From positions 1 through 64,000 of the forward strand of contig NZ_JAGGPK010000007.1 in NCBI RefSeq assembly GCF_018613855.1: DNA of 64,000 bases, in the 5' to 3' direction. Shown here piece by piece: positions 1 through 8,013 of the stretch (position 1 is the stretch's first letter; the number at the start of each line of letters is the position of its first letter). The translations under genes and the position numbers were made by a program. The stretch is from Arthrobacter sp. ISL-30 (GTDB lineage: Bacteria > Actinomycetota > Actinomycetes > Actinomycetales > Micrococcaceae). The notes below the pieces were generated by a model. That model worked only from the letters and a program-made list of their open reading frames with translations. It was not told the origin of the DNA and made no database searches.

Positions 1-711
1 TACGACCATATGACTCCACCCAGCCTGCCTGGCAAGGAGCTGGTAGATGTGGGCTGCGGTACCGGAACTCTCGCGGCCCGCGCTTCAGCCATGGGTGCAC
101 GAGTAACCGCGGTTGATCCGGATCCCGGGATGCTGGAATTTACCCGGAAGGCAGCGTCGGGCGCCACCCTTTTGGCAGGGAGTGTCCCCGATCTTCCTTT
201 TGCCGCCGGGACTTTTGAAGCAGTGGCGGCAAATTTCGTCGTCAACCATGTTGGCGATCCACGAGCAGCGGCAGCTGACCTCACTCGTGTCTGTGCTCCC
301 GGCGGTGCAGTGGGAGTGACGATCTGGCCGTCAGGACCTTCCGCATTGAACTCGCTCTGGGCAGACGTAGTACGTGCAAGCGGCGCAGTCACACCCCCAC
401 CCAGCCATCTGCCTGTGGAAAAGGATTTCGAAAGGACGGCGGAGGGCCTCGCGCGGCTCCTCACGGAAGCACACCTGTCCGAAGTTCGAGCGACCACCTT
501 GAAATGGGATTTTCGGATAGCCCCTGACGAGCTGTGGGCTGGACCGGCTGGAGGAGTCGCAGGGATCGGAAAGATTGTTGTCAGCCAAACGCCTTCCATG
601 CAGGCCAGTATGAAACAGCACTATGACCGAATCACGGCGCGCATGATCCGCAACGGCGAAGTCGTCCTACATGCGGAAGCCGTGATGGCAGTCGGTCGAA
701 AATACTCGTAG
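1..711 (+). CDS. Class I SAM-dependent methyltransferase, 5' end cut by window edge
   Basis: Rossmann-fold methyltransferase acting on an unidentified substrate. The glycine-rich SAM-binding motif I reads DVGCGTGTLA and is followed by an acidic strand end (VTAVDPDPGM) and a motif around FEAVAANFVVNHV, as in the ubiE/type-11 group. The first in-window Met is at position 10, but the frame is open to base 1 and motif I begins only 12 residues after that Met. Family members usually carry 30-45 residues before it, so the true start is probably upstream of the window. It ends at a TAG at 709-711. The neighbours give no hint of substrate. Confidence 0.8.
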   Translation, partial: YDHMTPPSLPGKELVDVGCGTGTLAARASAMGARVTAVDPDPGMLEFTRKAASGATLLAGSVPDLPFAAGTFEAVAANFVVNHVGDPRAAAADLTRVCAPGGAVGVTIWPSGPSALNSLWADVVRASGAVTPPPSHLPVEKDFERTAEGLARLLTEAHLSEVRATTLKWDFRIAPDELWAGPAGGVAGIGKIVVSQTPSMQASMKQHYDRITARMIRNGEVVLHAEAVMAVGRKYS

Positions 712-775
712 ACGCGGCAGACTTGGCCGGATCCAGCCCAGGCCGGACACCTGGATCCGGGGTTATCGTGGAGCC

Positions 776-985
776 ATGGCGTACCTGAGAGGTCCTTTGT
801 ACCTGGACATCGCTGCAAAGGGACTGTGCTTCCTTGGAATCGCGTTGATGATTTTCGGGCAGGGCGGATGGTTTACTGCCGGAATCGTCGCCGTTTTCAT
901 TGGCGTGCTGTTTGGGCTGTGGTCCATGCTTGCTGTTCGCCGCATGCGGCGGCGAGGATGGAATGGTTTGAACCGCGTGCCCTAG
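776..985 (+). CDS. Small two-helix membrane protein, hypothetical
   Basis: A 69-residue protein with two hydrophobic segments (about residues 15-31 and 34-52) and a positively charged tail (RRMRRRGWNG), so it probably sits in the membrane with a cytoplasmic C-terminus. A weak GTGGAG precedes the ATG. Its last four bases overlap the convergent 3' end of the interrupted ligase gene. No family is recognised; the call rests on the hydrophobic pattern and on the lack of a competing gene. Confidence 0.5.
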   Translation: MAYLRGPLYLDIAAKGLCFLGIALMIFGQGGWFTAGIVAVFIGVLFGLWSMLAVRRMRRRGWNGLNRVP

Positions 986-1899
986 CCCGGGAGTCCGGCG
1001 GGAAGCTGCACTTCATCAGGGTCCAACTCCGGCCGGACACGAAGGTAGCGAAGCGAGTGACGGAAGGAAGAGCCGGACCAAGCGGTATCGGCAGACACCT
1101 CCACGACAACCGGCTCTACGCGAGTCAGCGCCACCGGTGATCTGTCCCGATTGAACCGGTCCAGCGTCGTCCCTTTCACTGTAGCCGGCCAGGGATGGTG
1201 GTCCGCGGCCGGTCGCAGCCAACGGGCAAGGGCTCGGCTATCGGCCACGCGCAGAGGGGAAGATCGGCCAACTATACGCAACTCACCCTCCAACGGGAGG
1301 CCTGCAACTATTTCCTGTGGCCGGTCAATAGGTCCGATGACGGCCCCACACACGACGTCCAGAGTGGTCCGGGGTTTGAATTTCAACCACTGCCTCTGGC
1401 CCCCGGCATACAGTTGCCCACTCCACTTGATGACCAAGCCCTCAATTCCAGCTGATGCCTGTTCCTCCAGCCATTTCGCCGCTGTCTCGCGGTCTGAAGT
1501 CATTGGCGATAGGGACAGGGGAGGGGACCAGACGGTGGCTAGTTCCTCCAGCAGGCTGCGGCGATCCCGCAGCGGCAGATTCCTCGTATCCTGCCCCGCG
1601 ACGCACAGGATATCGAAGCCAACAAAGCTTGCAGGGAAGTCCCGGACGAGGGACTGCAGGCCTTCCTTCCCTGAAACCAGCCGGCGCTGCAAAGCGTTGA
1701 AATTCAGTCGGTCTTCGGCCCACACGACGGCTTCCCCATCCACGACGCAGCCGGGTGGGATCATACTTACCGCGGCGGCGGAGAGCTCCGGGAAGTATCT
1801 CTTCTGTTGGGTCTTAAAAGGTTGTCGCGGACGTCGCATTTCTGTACTGCCATATGTGTCCGGGACAGCGACTGTCGGTGTGTCGGGCACGTCCTTCAC
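982..1899 (-). pseudogene. ATP-dependent DNA ligase, C-terminal part (split by transposon)
   Basis: Bases 982-1801 encode the last 270 residues of an ATP-dependent ligase of LigC/LigD-ligase type. Motif III lies near FVGFDILCVAG, motif IV is EGLVIKW, motif V is LKFKPR, and an OB-fold domain follows. The frame continues to a Met at 1899, but the first 35 residues are read from transposon DNA. The nucleotidyl-accepting lysine (EPKWDGYR) is missing here and lies at 7574-7954 on the same strand, beyond the element. Joining the halves through one copy of the GAGATA core gives ...KALTRY-FPELSAA..., a normal ligase of about 340 residues. This half lacks motif I and so should not be able to adenylate itself. 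Confidence 0.9.
1796..1801. repeat. Left TATCTC core (attL-like) of the transposon
   Basis: The six bases TATCTC adjoin the left inverted repeat and recur at 7746-7751 next to the right one. On the ligase strand they read GAGATA, which belongs to the Arg-Tyr codons of ...ALTRYFPEL.... They therefore look like the recombination core shared by target and element. Confidence 0.85.
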
Positions 1900-1966
1900 G
1901 TCGCGAGTTCTACCATCCTTCGCATGAGCATCATCTCTGGGATGAGGTGCAGGGGGTGATCTGGCT

Positions 1967-3106
1967 GTGGCGACGTTCAGGTCCTTTCTCGTGAGGATGC
2001 CTTCTGAGCTGCGTTACTGGACCGTGCTCGATCCAGCCCATCGTGTAGTGGTGGAGGCAGATGATTTCCTGCTGCACCACCGGCTGGGCCGGGATGGTGC
2101 GGAGTCCACCAGCCAGTCCTATGCGGCGTCGCTTGCACTGTTCTTCGACTGGGCTGCATCGATTCGTAAGCCGTGGCGGGAGAGTGCTCCTTATCTTGGT
2201 CGCTTTGTCTACTGGCTCCAGCACTATCGCCCGGACCGAATAGCCGCCGGTCGCACCGAAGTGGTGCGTGGCCCACGGCGAGTGAATGCGATCATGGCTG
2301 CAGTGCGCAGCTTCTTCCGGCACACGGCCGCGGTGGGTCAGCTGGACCCGCAGGTGATGGGAGTGGTCTACGACTCCTTCGACAGCTATACCGTGAACGA
2401 GGCAGAACGGGGTGCCCATCGTCCCCGCGCACGCGCCCGGCATCGGTTGTCCGAGCCGCACTCTCCGATTGTGAATGCTGAAGGGGAGGACGTGGCGGGC
2501 CTGCTCAGAGCGGCACGTAACGCTCGTGACCGGTTCATCGTCATTGCCATGTGGCGCATGGGATTGCGCCGAGGCGAGCTGGCCGGGTTGCGCCGCTCAG
2601 ACGTCCACTTCGTCCCTGATGCCTCCCGGCTGGGCTGCGGCTTCCGAGGTACGCACCTGCACGTGGTGCGAAGGACGAATCCGAACGGTGCGTGGGCAAA
2701 GTCCCGCCGCCAGCGTGTAGTACCGGCTGACTGGCTGACCGTTCAGGCCTATGACCAGTACATCTCGGAGCGGGCCCGCGTCGACCCCGGTGGGCGGTCC
2801 GACTTCCTGCTGGTGAACCTGTTTGCCGATCCTGTCGGGACCCCGATGCGGCCGGGCGGCATCAACGAACTTTTGGCCCGGCTATCGTCACGCGCCCACC
2901 TGAGGCGGCCGGTTCATCCGCACATGCTGCGCCACAGCTTTGCCACCAATATTGCGGAGCACGGCGGGACCGCCGACGTGCTCAAAGAACTCCTCGGCCA
3001 CGCCTGGATCTCGTCCAGCGAGGTCTACCTGCACCCCTCACCTGAGAGGCTCCGTGCAGTCGTCAACCGGGTCCCCGCACCCAGAAAGGACGGAGAGAAA
3101 CAGTGA
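1967..3106 (+). CDS. tnpA: Tn554-type transposase A, tyrosine recombinase
   Basis: A 379-residue tyrosine recombinase that should cut and rejoin DNA at the 6-bp core with TnpB and TnpC. The catalytic pattern is visible: first Arg in GLRRGELAG (about 201), HPHMLRHS with the His/Arg pair (about 319-322), GHAW, and the nucleophile Tyr near 354 (SSEVYLHPS). An N-terminal SAM-like core-binding domain precedes it. The GTG start at 1967 has AGGGGG about 9 bases upstream; an inner ATG at residue 11 has no usable spacing. The stop overlaps the tnpB start (GTGA), so the two are translationally coupled. The gene starts about 165 bp from the left end. Confidence 0.88.
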   Translation: MATFRSFLVRMPSELRYWTVLDPAHRVVVEADDFLLHHRLGRDGAESTSQSYAASLALFFDWAASIRKPWRESAPYLGRFVYWLQHYRPDRIAAGRTEVVRGPRRVNAIMAAVRSFFRHTAAVGQLDPQVMGVVYDSFDSYTVNEAERGAHRPRARARHRLSEPHSPIVNAEGEDVAGLLRAARNARDRFIVIAMWRMGLRRGELAGLRRSDVHFVPDASRLGCGFRGTHLHVVRRTNPNGAWAKSRRQRVVPADWLTVQAYDQYISERARVDPGGRSDFLLVNLFADPVGTPMRPGGINELLARLSSRAHLRRPVHPHMLRHSFATNIAEHGGTADVLKELLGHAWISSSEVYLHPSPERLRAVVNRVPAPRKDGEKQ

Positions 3107-5550
3107 GCTATATGAGCAGCGGCAGCCGTTTCCGCGTTGAGGCACTAGCGCCGAACGACGAGTTGGATGTGCTGCATGCGGCTCTGCGGCCAGATTTTCT
3201 GGCGGCGGCTGGCTGGAAGGCTGACGAGCAAGTCCTGGCGCCTCCGAGGAGTCATCCTTTGCTCGGCATTCGGCAGTGCGCACGCCAGGACTGCAGCACC
3301 AGCGTGGCCAGCCCCGGCCACGATCTATGCCCGGCCTGTGGTCGTGAATTCCGCAGCGGCCGCCTGTCGATCGAGGCGTTCTTGAGCACCACGAGCGGAC
3401 GCCCGGTACGTGGCGAAAGGTTCTGCTGCGTCACTGGATGTCCTCGTCCGACCAATCAGCGCACTGGATTATGTTTGGGGCACAACTTCCGCTTCCAACA
3501 GCACACCTCAACAACCGTTGAGGACTGGCTGCAGGCCGCCCGGCCGGGTCCGTTGTCAACCTTTGGGCCATGCCGGGTGCCCTCGTGCTCCCGCGTCGCG
3601 GGCGTGCCGAACAGACTTTGCCATCCACATGCCCTGCGATGGAGCCGAGCCCGGCGGACAGATCCGCCACCGGAGCTGGCGGAATGGGCACGATCGCAGG
3701 AACCGCCCGCCGACAGCGGCCGGGTCGTGGCGTTCAAAGGACTACCCGACCAAGTGATCACGGAAATCCTCGCCGGGCTCCAATGGCGGACCGATGACCA
3801 CACCAAGACCTCCATGCTTGCGTTGCGTGCCCTGGTGCGTCATGCCCGCCAGCTCCACGTGGCCAGTATCTTTGATCTCCTCGATCACCCAATATGCAGC
3901 GAGTCCAGGCACATGGCAGCGTTGATCCGGGCCCTGACACTCGCCGTGCAACGGAGCCTGACGTCTCCCGAACGCGAGCAACAGCGCGATCGCTGGGATC
4001 TCGCCATTTTCGGCGGCAAGGGGCAAATCAATTTCAAAATCCTGTCCCAGCCCTGGCTCCGTGAGGCAGCCAAGCACTGGGTGTCGGAGGATCTTCCGTT
4101 GCACCGCGGCCGACAAGCCACCGCAACCTCCAAAGAGACCGTCCGGGCCATCCGGTACCTCTCGTGGAGCCTGCAGCACGGCCGCCCGGACCATGGCCTC
4201 GTGCTCGACGAACTCGGCCGCAGCGACATCATCCGTTTCACCAACCGTCTGGCATACCTGGAGCGCACCGGCCAGATCACTACCAAAAAGCGCTACGTCA
4301 TCAGCACACGCGTTCGCCGCTTCCTCGATGATGTCCGCGCCTTCGGACTCACCCGCCCGGCACGGCCCTTAGCCGGGCTGCCGGACGATTTCCGACTGCG
4401 CCACAGTGATGTCCCCAGGCCGCCAGAGAACCCGGCGCCGGGTCGCGATCTACCCATTCCCGTGCAGCGGACCATCAATGCCCACCTGGCAGACCTGGAA
4501 GCACGTGCAGGACTGGACGTGCGCCGCATCGTTGAAGTGCTGATCGATACGGGCCGACGCCCCGAGGAAGCATGCCAGCTCCCTTGGGACTGCCTGGACA
4601 GCACAGCGGACGGCCATCATGTGCTGATCTACACGGACAGCAAAAACAACCGACCAAACCGGCGCCTGCCGATCAGCATTGAAACAGCCGACCTCATTCG
4701 AGAACACCGCGAGAACGTCCATCAGCGCTTCCCCAAAACGCCGCTGGACCAGCTGTCGCTGTTCCCGCGAAACCAGATGAACCCTTACGGGACCTTCCAC
4801 ATCGGGGTCCCGCACATGAGCAAAGCCCACAGAGAATTCATCGACTCCATTGCCGAGCAGCTCGTCGACGACGCAGGCCAGCCCTTTCCCGCCGCAGTCG
4901 CGGTGCCATACTCCTACCGGCACAGCTACGCCCAACGTCACGCCGACAACGGCACGCCTCCGGACGTGCTGCGCGACCTCATGGGCCATGTCTCCATGGA
5001 AACCACGATGGGCTACTACAGGGTCACCGAAAAGCGGGTCCGCCAAGCAGTGAATCAAGTCGCCCAGCACCAGTTCGACAGTCAGGGCCGCCGTGTCTTC
5101 GCCGGCATCGCCGGGCTCGTCGCTGAAGAACACGCGCGGCTGCGCGTCGGCCAGATCGCGGTGCCGTTCGGCGTGTGCACCGAGCCCTCAAACGTCAAAG
5201 CCGGTGGCCACGCCTGCCCCTACAAGTACAGCTGCATCGGCTGCGGCCACTTCCGCAGCGACGCCTCCTACCTACCTGAATTGAAGTCTTATCTCCAACA
5301 GCTCCTCGCCGACCGCGAACGGATCCTCGCCGCGACCGACGTGCAGGAATGGGTACGAGCCAAGACGGCGCCCAGTTATGAAGAGATCGACCAGCTACGC
5401 GGGTTGATCCGCCGCGTCGAGGATGACCTCGGCCAATTGAGTCCCGCGGACCAGCAGCGAATCCAGGAAGCGATCGACGTGATCCGCAGCGCCCGCCAGA
5501 AGATCACACTCGGCATGCCCACAATCGGCCCCCAGGAGGGGCGGTCATGA
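3103..5550 (+). CDS. tnpB: Tn554-type transposase B, tyrosine recombinase
   Basis: An 815-residue recombinase, longer than the roughly 630 residues of classical Tn554 TnpB because of an N-terminal region with several Cys/His clusters (CARQDCS...CPACG, CCVTGCPRP...CLGHN, CRVPSCSR). These look like repeated zinc-binding units. The catalytic domain shows DTGRRPEEAC (about 483), YSYRHSYAQRH (about 607), GHVSMETTMGYY with the Tyr near 637, and a C-terminal Cys motif ACPYKYSCIGCGHF typical of this family. The GTG start overlaps the tnpA stop and the stop overlaps the tnpC start (ATGA), so the three genes form one unit. Confidence 0.87.
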   Translation: MSYMSSGSRFRVEALAPNDELDVLHAALRPDFLAAAGWKADEQVLAPPRSHPLLGIRQCARQDCSTSVASPGHDLCPACGREFRSGRLSIEAFLSTTSGRPVRGERFCCVTGCPRPTNQRTGLCLGHNFRFQQHTSTTVEDWLQAARPGPLSTFGPCRVPSCSRVAGVPNRLCHPHALRWSRARRTDPPPELAEWARSQEPPADSGRVVAFKGLPDQVITEILAGLQWRTDDHTKTSMLALRALVRHARQLHVASIFDLLDHPICSESRHMAALIRALTLAVQRSLTSPEREQQRDRWDLAIFGGKGQINFKILSQPWLREAAKHWVSEDLPLHRGRQATATSKETVRAIRYLSWSLQHGRPDHGLVLDELGRSDIIRFTNRLAYLERTGQITTKKRYVISTRVRRFLDDVRAFGLTRPARPLAGLPDDFRLRHSDVPRPPENPAPGRDLPIPVQRTINAHLADLEARAGLDVRRIVEVLIDTGRRPEEACQLPWDCLDSTADGHHVLIYTDSKNNRPNRRLPISIETADLIREHRENVHQRFPKTPLDQLSLFPRNQMNPYGTFHIGVPHMSKAHREFIDSIAEQLVDDAGQPFPAAVAVPYSYRHSYAQRHADNGTPPDVLRDLMGHVSMETTMGYYRVTEKRVRQAVNQVAQHQFDSQGRRVFAGIAGLVAEEHARLRVGQIAVPFGVCTEPSNVKAGGHACPYKYSCIGCGHFRSDASYLPELKSYLQQLLADRERILAATDVQEWVRAKTAPSYEEIDQLRGLIRRVEDDLGQLSPADQQRIQEAIDVIRSARQKITLGMPTIGPQEGRS

Positions 5551-6143
5551 CGCCCGAAGTCGGGCCCAGCCCGCTGACCGTCGCCCGGCGGCGCGACGTC
5601 GATGCGCGCCGTGCCCGCGTGGCCCAGGCGCTGGACGCCATGCGAACCGAAGGTATCGAGATCACGATCTCCTCGGTCGCAGCCCGGGCCAGAGTGCACC
5701 GTTCCTTTATCCACCGCCATCTCGACCTCCGCGCAGACGTTTACGCGGCCGCCGACCAGCCATCGGCAGCAGGCACCGCCACCACGACTTCGCGCCAAAG
5801 CCTCGAAGCCGACAACCTGAACCTGCGGGCCACGGCACGCCGCCAGACTCAGCACATCGCCGACCTTGAAGCCCGGCTGTCGGAGCTCCTCGGCGAGCAG
5901 GCTTACTCCCGAACCGGACTAGGGGCCCCTCACAACCACGCCGCCCTCGAGGAGCAGAACAACACACTGCAGAACGAGATCCAAGAACTACAAGCCAAGC
6001 TGCAAGACCAAGAGGAAGAACTAGGTGCCGCCCGGGAGGCGAACCGCCAACTCATGGCTCAACTCAACAAGTCGGCGGCAAACAATGGCTTCGACGGCCA
6101 ACCTCTACCGGGACGGGTACGTCCCGGTAGGACACAGCAGTGA
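5547..6143 (+). CDS. tnpC: Tn554-type accessory protein TnpC (DUF6262-like)
   Basis: A 198-residue protein with an N-terminal helix-turn-helix-like region (ITISSVAARARVHRSFIHRH, about residues 33-52) and a long C-terminal coiled coil (heptads of Leu/Ala and Glu from about 85 to 175). In Tn554 the third gene influences the efficiency and orientation of transposition; the same role is inferred here from position and fold. It starts in the ATGA overlap with tnpB. Classical TnpC is about 125 residues, so this one has a longer coiled coil. Confidence 0.8.
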   Translation: MTPEVGPSPLTVARRRDVDARRARVAQALDAMRTEGIEITISSVAARARVHRSFIHRHLDLRADVYAAADQPSAAGTATTTSRQSLEADNLNLRATARRQTQHIADLEARLSELLGEQAYSRTGLGAPHNHAALEEQNNTLQNEIQELQAKLQDQEEELGAAREANRQLMAQLNKSAANNGFDGQPLPGRVRPGRTQQ

Positions 6144-6230
6144 ATGGACGTGTATTTCACAGCGGTAATGGCCGCTATTTACGAGCACTATTTGGCACAT
6201 CTCTGGCCCTTGCGGGGACTAGAAGGGCTA

Positions 6231-6413
6231 TCAAAGTCGGTCACCGCGCCGTCTCTTCCGCTCCGTCAAGAGCAGAGCACCAAGAGCAACGACCAGCACA
6301 ACAGGCATAGCGAATGTCAGTGGCCGGAGGAAGTCGGGAAAAGAGGCAGCAAGTATCCCCAAGATCAGAATGACCGCGACTGCAGGCAAAATGAAGGCGG
6401 CCCGCAGCTTCAT
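6231..6413 (-). CDS. Transposon cargo: small two-helix membrane protein
   Basis: A 60-residue protein, almost all hydrophobic, with two likely membrane helices (about residues 5-24 and 30-50) and a basic tail (TERKRRRGDRL). AAAGG lies 8-9 bases before the ATG at 6413. An upstream in-frame ATG at 6437 would add MGNQKGID and has only a weak site. It sits inside the Tn554-like element, convergent with tnpC, so it is cargo rather than part of the transposition machinery. No family is recognised. Confidence 0.55.
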   Translation of the reverse strand: MKLRAAFILPAVAVILILGILAASFPDFLRPLTFAMPVVLVVALGALLLTERKRRRGDRL

Positions 6414-6891
6414 GTCGATGCCTTTCTGATTACCCATGGTTGCGCTCTTTTCTTAGTTGTGCCGAGCCTACTATCAGGACATTCAGCAGTACATGGTGCC
6501 GACTTCTCGCAGTCTGTAGTCCGCAGGTAGGAACGACGAAATCGCAGATTCGGAAGGGCGGTTTCTCGCCCAAGGGTGCAACGAGTAGGCCTTCAAAAGG
6601 TAACGGCGTTCTCAGAGAGCGTTTGAGCTCAGCCGCGTTCTAGCGCTCCGGCCATAACCGCAGCCCGAACCCTGTACGGGACGCTCCGCCGGCGAATCAT
6701 CGCTGCCCTGAGTGAGGGCTGCCGAATCCGCGACAAAACTGTCTCCTGAGCGGGACTCGTTGACTAGGAACGGGCTGGGACCATTGGTTTATTGGTGCTC
6801 ATAGTTCAGGATTTGAGGATCTGCACAGGATGCTTCAGCAGGTTTTCACTGGCGTCTTTTCAGCGTTTGTGCTTCGGGGAAGAAGAAAACG
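6414..6891. other. Non-coding stretch inside the transposon
   Basis: About 480 bp between the two divergent cargo genes. No ORF with coding character and no strong hairpin is seen. It probably holds the promoters of both genes. Around 6650-6740 the plus strand can be read as a short peptide without start or family likeness, perhaps a gene remnant. Confidence 0.4.
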
Positions 6892-7551
6892 ATGAGCGGT
6901 ATTGACGATCTCATGGCGGAGTCCAATGACCGTTGGGCAGACGCGATGAGAAGAGCCCAGGGCGTCGAGGACAACGGCCTGGGCGAGGCCGTGAAAACCT
7001 ATTACACCCGCTATTTCCCTGCCGGATTCCTCATCCTGGTCGCGACCGGGACCATCGGCGGAACCCTTGCTTTCCCAGGCACACCGGAGAGGTGGCCGAC
7101 CTTCCTGACCTTCGGGTTTCTCCTTGGATTTCTAGGCGCCCTGATTGTGGGCTTGGTCTACAACTCGAAGAAAGTGGTACCTGCAGCAAAATTGGGAAGG
7201 ATCAATGTGCTGCTTTCCCTGGAAAACGAGGAAAAGAAGCAGGTCCGTCGTCAGATCGCAGGGAAGGCACCCATCGATCCGGAACATCTTTCGGTCACCC
7301 GGGCCGCCGCGGTGCAATTACGAAAGGGCCTCGCCACGCAACTGCTCCTGGCGCCGTTGTATCCGCTCATCTTCATTCCTCAAGTCATGAACTTGGCCCT
7401 ACGCGGTGACAGTCTGTTCGCTTGGCTGATGGCAATTGGTGTGGGAGTAGTAGTGGCCGGGGTAGGGCTTCTCGCCCGTGACTTCCGGCGGGCGGGCCGG
7501 TTCCTCACAAGCACAGCGGAGCAAACAGCACCAGGCAACGCGCCGCTTTAA
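6892..7551 (+). CDS. Transposon cargo: membrane protein of unknown function
   Basis: A 219-residue protein with a charged N-terminus (about 40 residues), two membrane helices (about 42-62 and 70-92), a charged central loop of about 60 residues (NVLLSLENEEKKQVRRQIAG and following) and two more helices (about 147-167 and 174-193). The loop looks cytoplasmic. It is the last gene of the Tn554-like element, 194 bp from the right end. The position resembles that of resistance cargo in other Tn554 relatives, but nothing resembles a known resistance protein. Function unknown. Confidence 0.7.
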   Translation: MSGIDDLMAESNDRWADAMRRAQGVEDNGLGEAVKTYYTRYFPAGFLILVATGTIGGTLAFPGTPERWPTFLTFGFLLGFLGALIVGLVYNSKKVVPAAKLGRINVLLSLENEEKKQVRRQIAGKAPIDPEHLSVTRAAAVQLRKGLATQLLLAPLYPLIFIPQVMNLALRGDSLFAWLMAIGVGVVVAGVGLLARDFRRAGRFLTSTAEQTAPGNAPL

Positions 7552-7573
7552 ATGTTCCAAAAGCCGAGGGGCA

Positions 7574-7954
7574 TCAGCGCAATTGCTCCGGGGGCCAGAT
7601 AATCCAACCCGTGAACCTGTTGCCGTTGTGGTTGGTCCTGGATGAAGTCGACATACTTAGACAAGTGAGCGACATCTGTCGCGCACTGACAACCGCCCTC
7701 TCATCAGGCCAAAGGCCAGCGCGGCGGTCCTTCACCCCAACAGAATATCTCGTCAGGGCTTTGCCCTGCCGTGACCAGAGGCTTGTGCTGGTTCCCTCGC
7801 GGATGATCAGAGCGCGATAGCCATCCCATTTGGGCTCGTAGCAACAAAGCCCGGGCAACGCGTTCGACGGCGGCAGAACCTTGACGGGCTTGGCCAAGGC
7901 AACCTCCAGGGGAGGCCGAAGCCTGGCCGGAAGGAGCTCCTCCGCAGCTGGCAT
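7574..7954 (-). pseudogene. ATP-dependent DNA ligase, N-terminal part (split by transposon)
   Basis: Bases 7746-7954 encode the first 70 residues of the ligase whose C-terminal part is at 982-1801. They include motif I, EPKWDGYRAL, with the nucleotidyl lysine at about residue 42, and WSRQGKALTRY, where normal ligases continue with the next motif. After RY the frame enters the transposon (SVGVKDRRAG...) and runs as nonsense to a stop at 7574. It could yield a 126-residue chimeric peptide without motifs III-V, so no ligase activity is expected. Same strand and order as the other half confirm a simple insertion. Confidence 0.88.
7746..7751. repeat. Right TATCTC core (attR-like) of the transposon
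   Basis: Second copy of the 6-bp core, directly after the right inverted repeat CCCAACAGAA (7736-7745). It is in direct orientation to the copy at 1796-1801, as expected for a tyrosine-recombinase insertion rather than an IS-type staggered duplication. Confidence 0.85.
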
Positions 7955-8013
7955 GGCCCCAGCTTAAGCCTGGCTGATGTGCTCCGCGAGAGGGCCCGAG
8001 CCAGGGTCAGGCC

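Larger units (their letters stand above)
1802..7745 (+). mobile_element. Tn554-family transposon inserted in a DNA ligase gene
   Basis: A 5,944-bp element bounded by perfect 10-bp terminal inverted repeats: TTCTGTTGGG at 1802-1811 and CCCAACAGAA at 7736-7745. Outside each end lies the same 6-bp core, TATCTC, at 1796-1801 and 7746-7751. Inside are tnpA, tnpB and tnpC in one overlapping operon, the gene set that defines the Tn554 family (two tyrosine recombinases plus a small accessory protein). A conserved 6-bp core is a known Tn554 property. Cargo is one small minus-strand and one larger plus-strand membrane protein; no known resistance gene is seen. Excision with one core copy restores the ligase frame exactly. 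Confidence 0.92.

Noticed and set aside
6144..6530. 128-residue plus-strand frame after tnpC
   Set aside because: Polar, motif-free, and antisense to a small membrane-protein gene with a better hydrophobic pattern and ribosome binding site.
1796..7751. TATCTC copies read as an IS target-site duplication
   Set aside because: The element encodes tyrosine recombinases of the Tn554 type, which use a shared core rather than making staggered-cut duplications.
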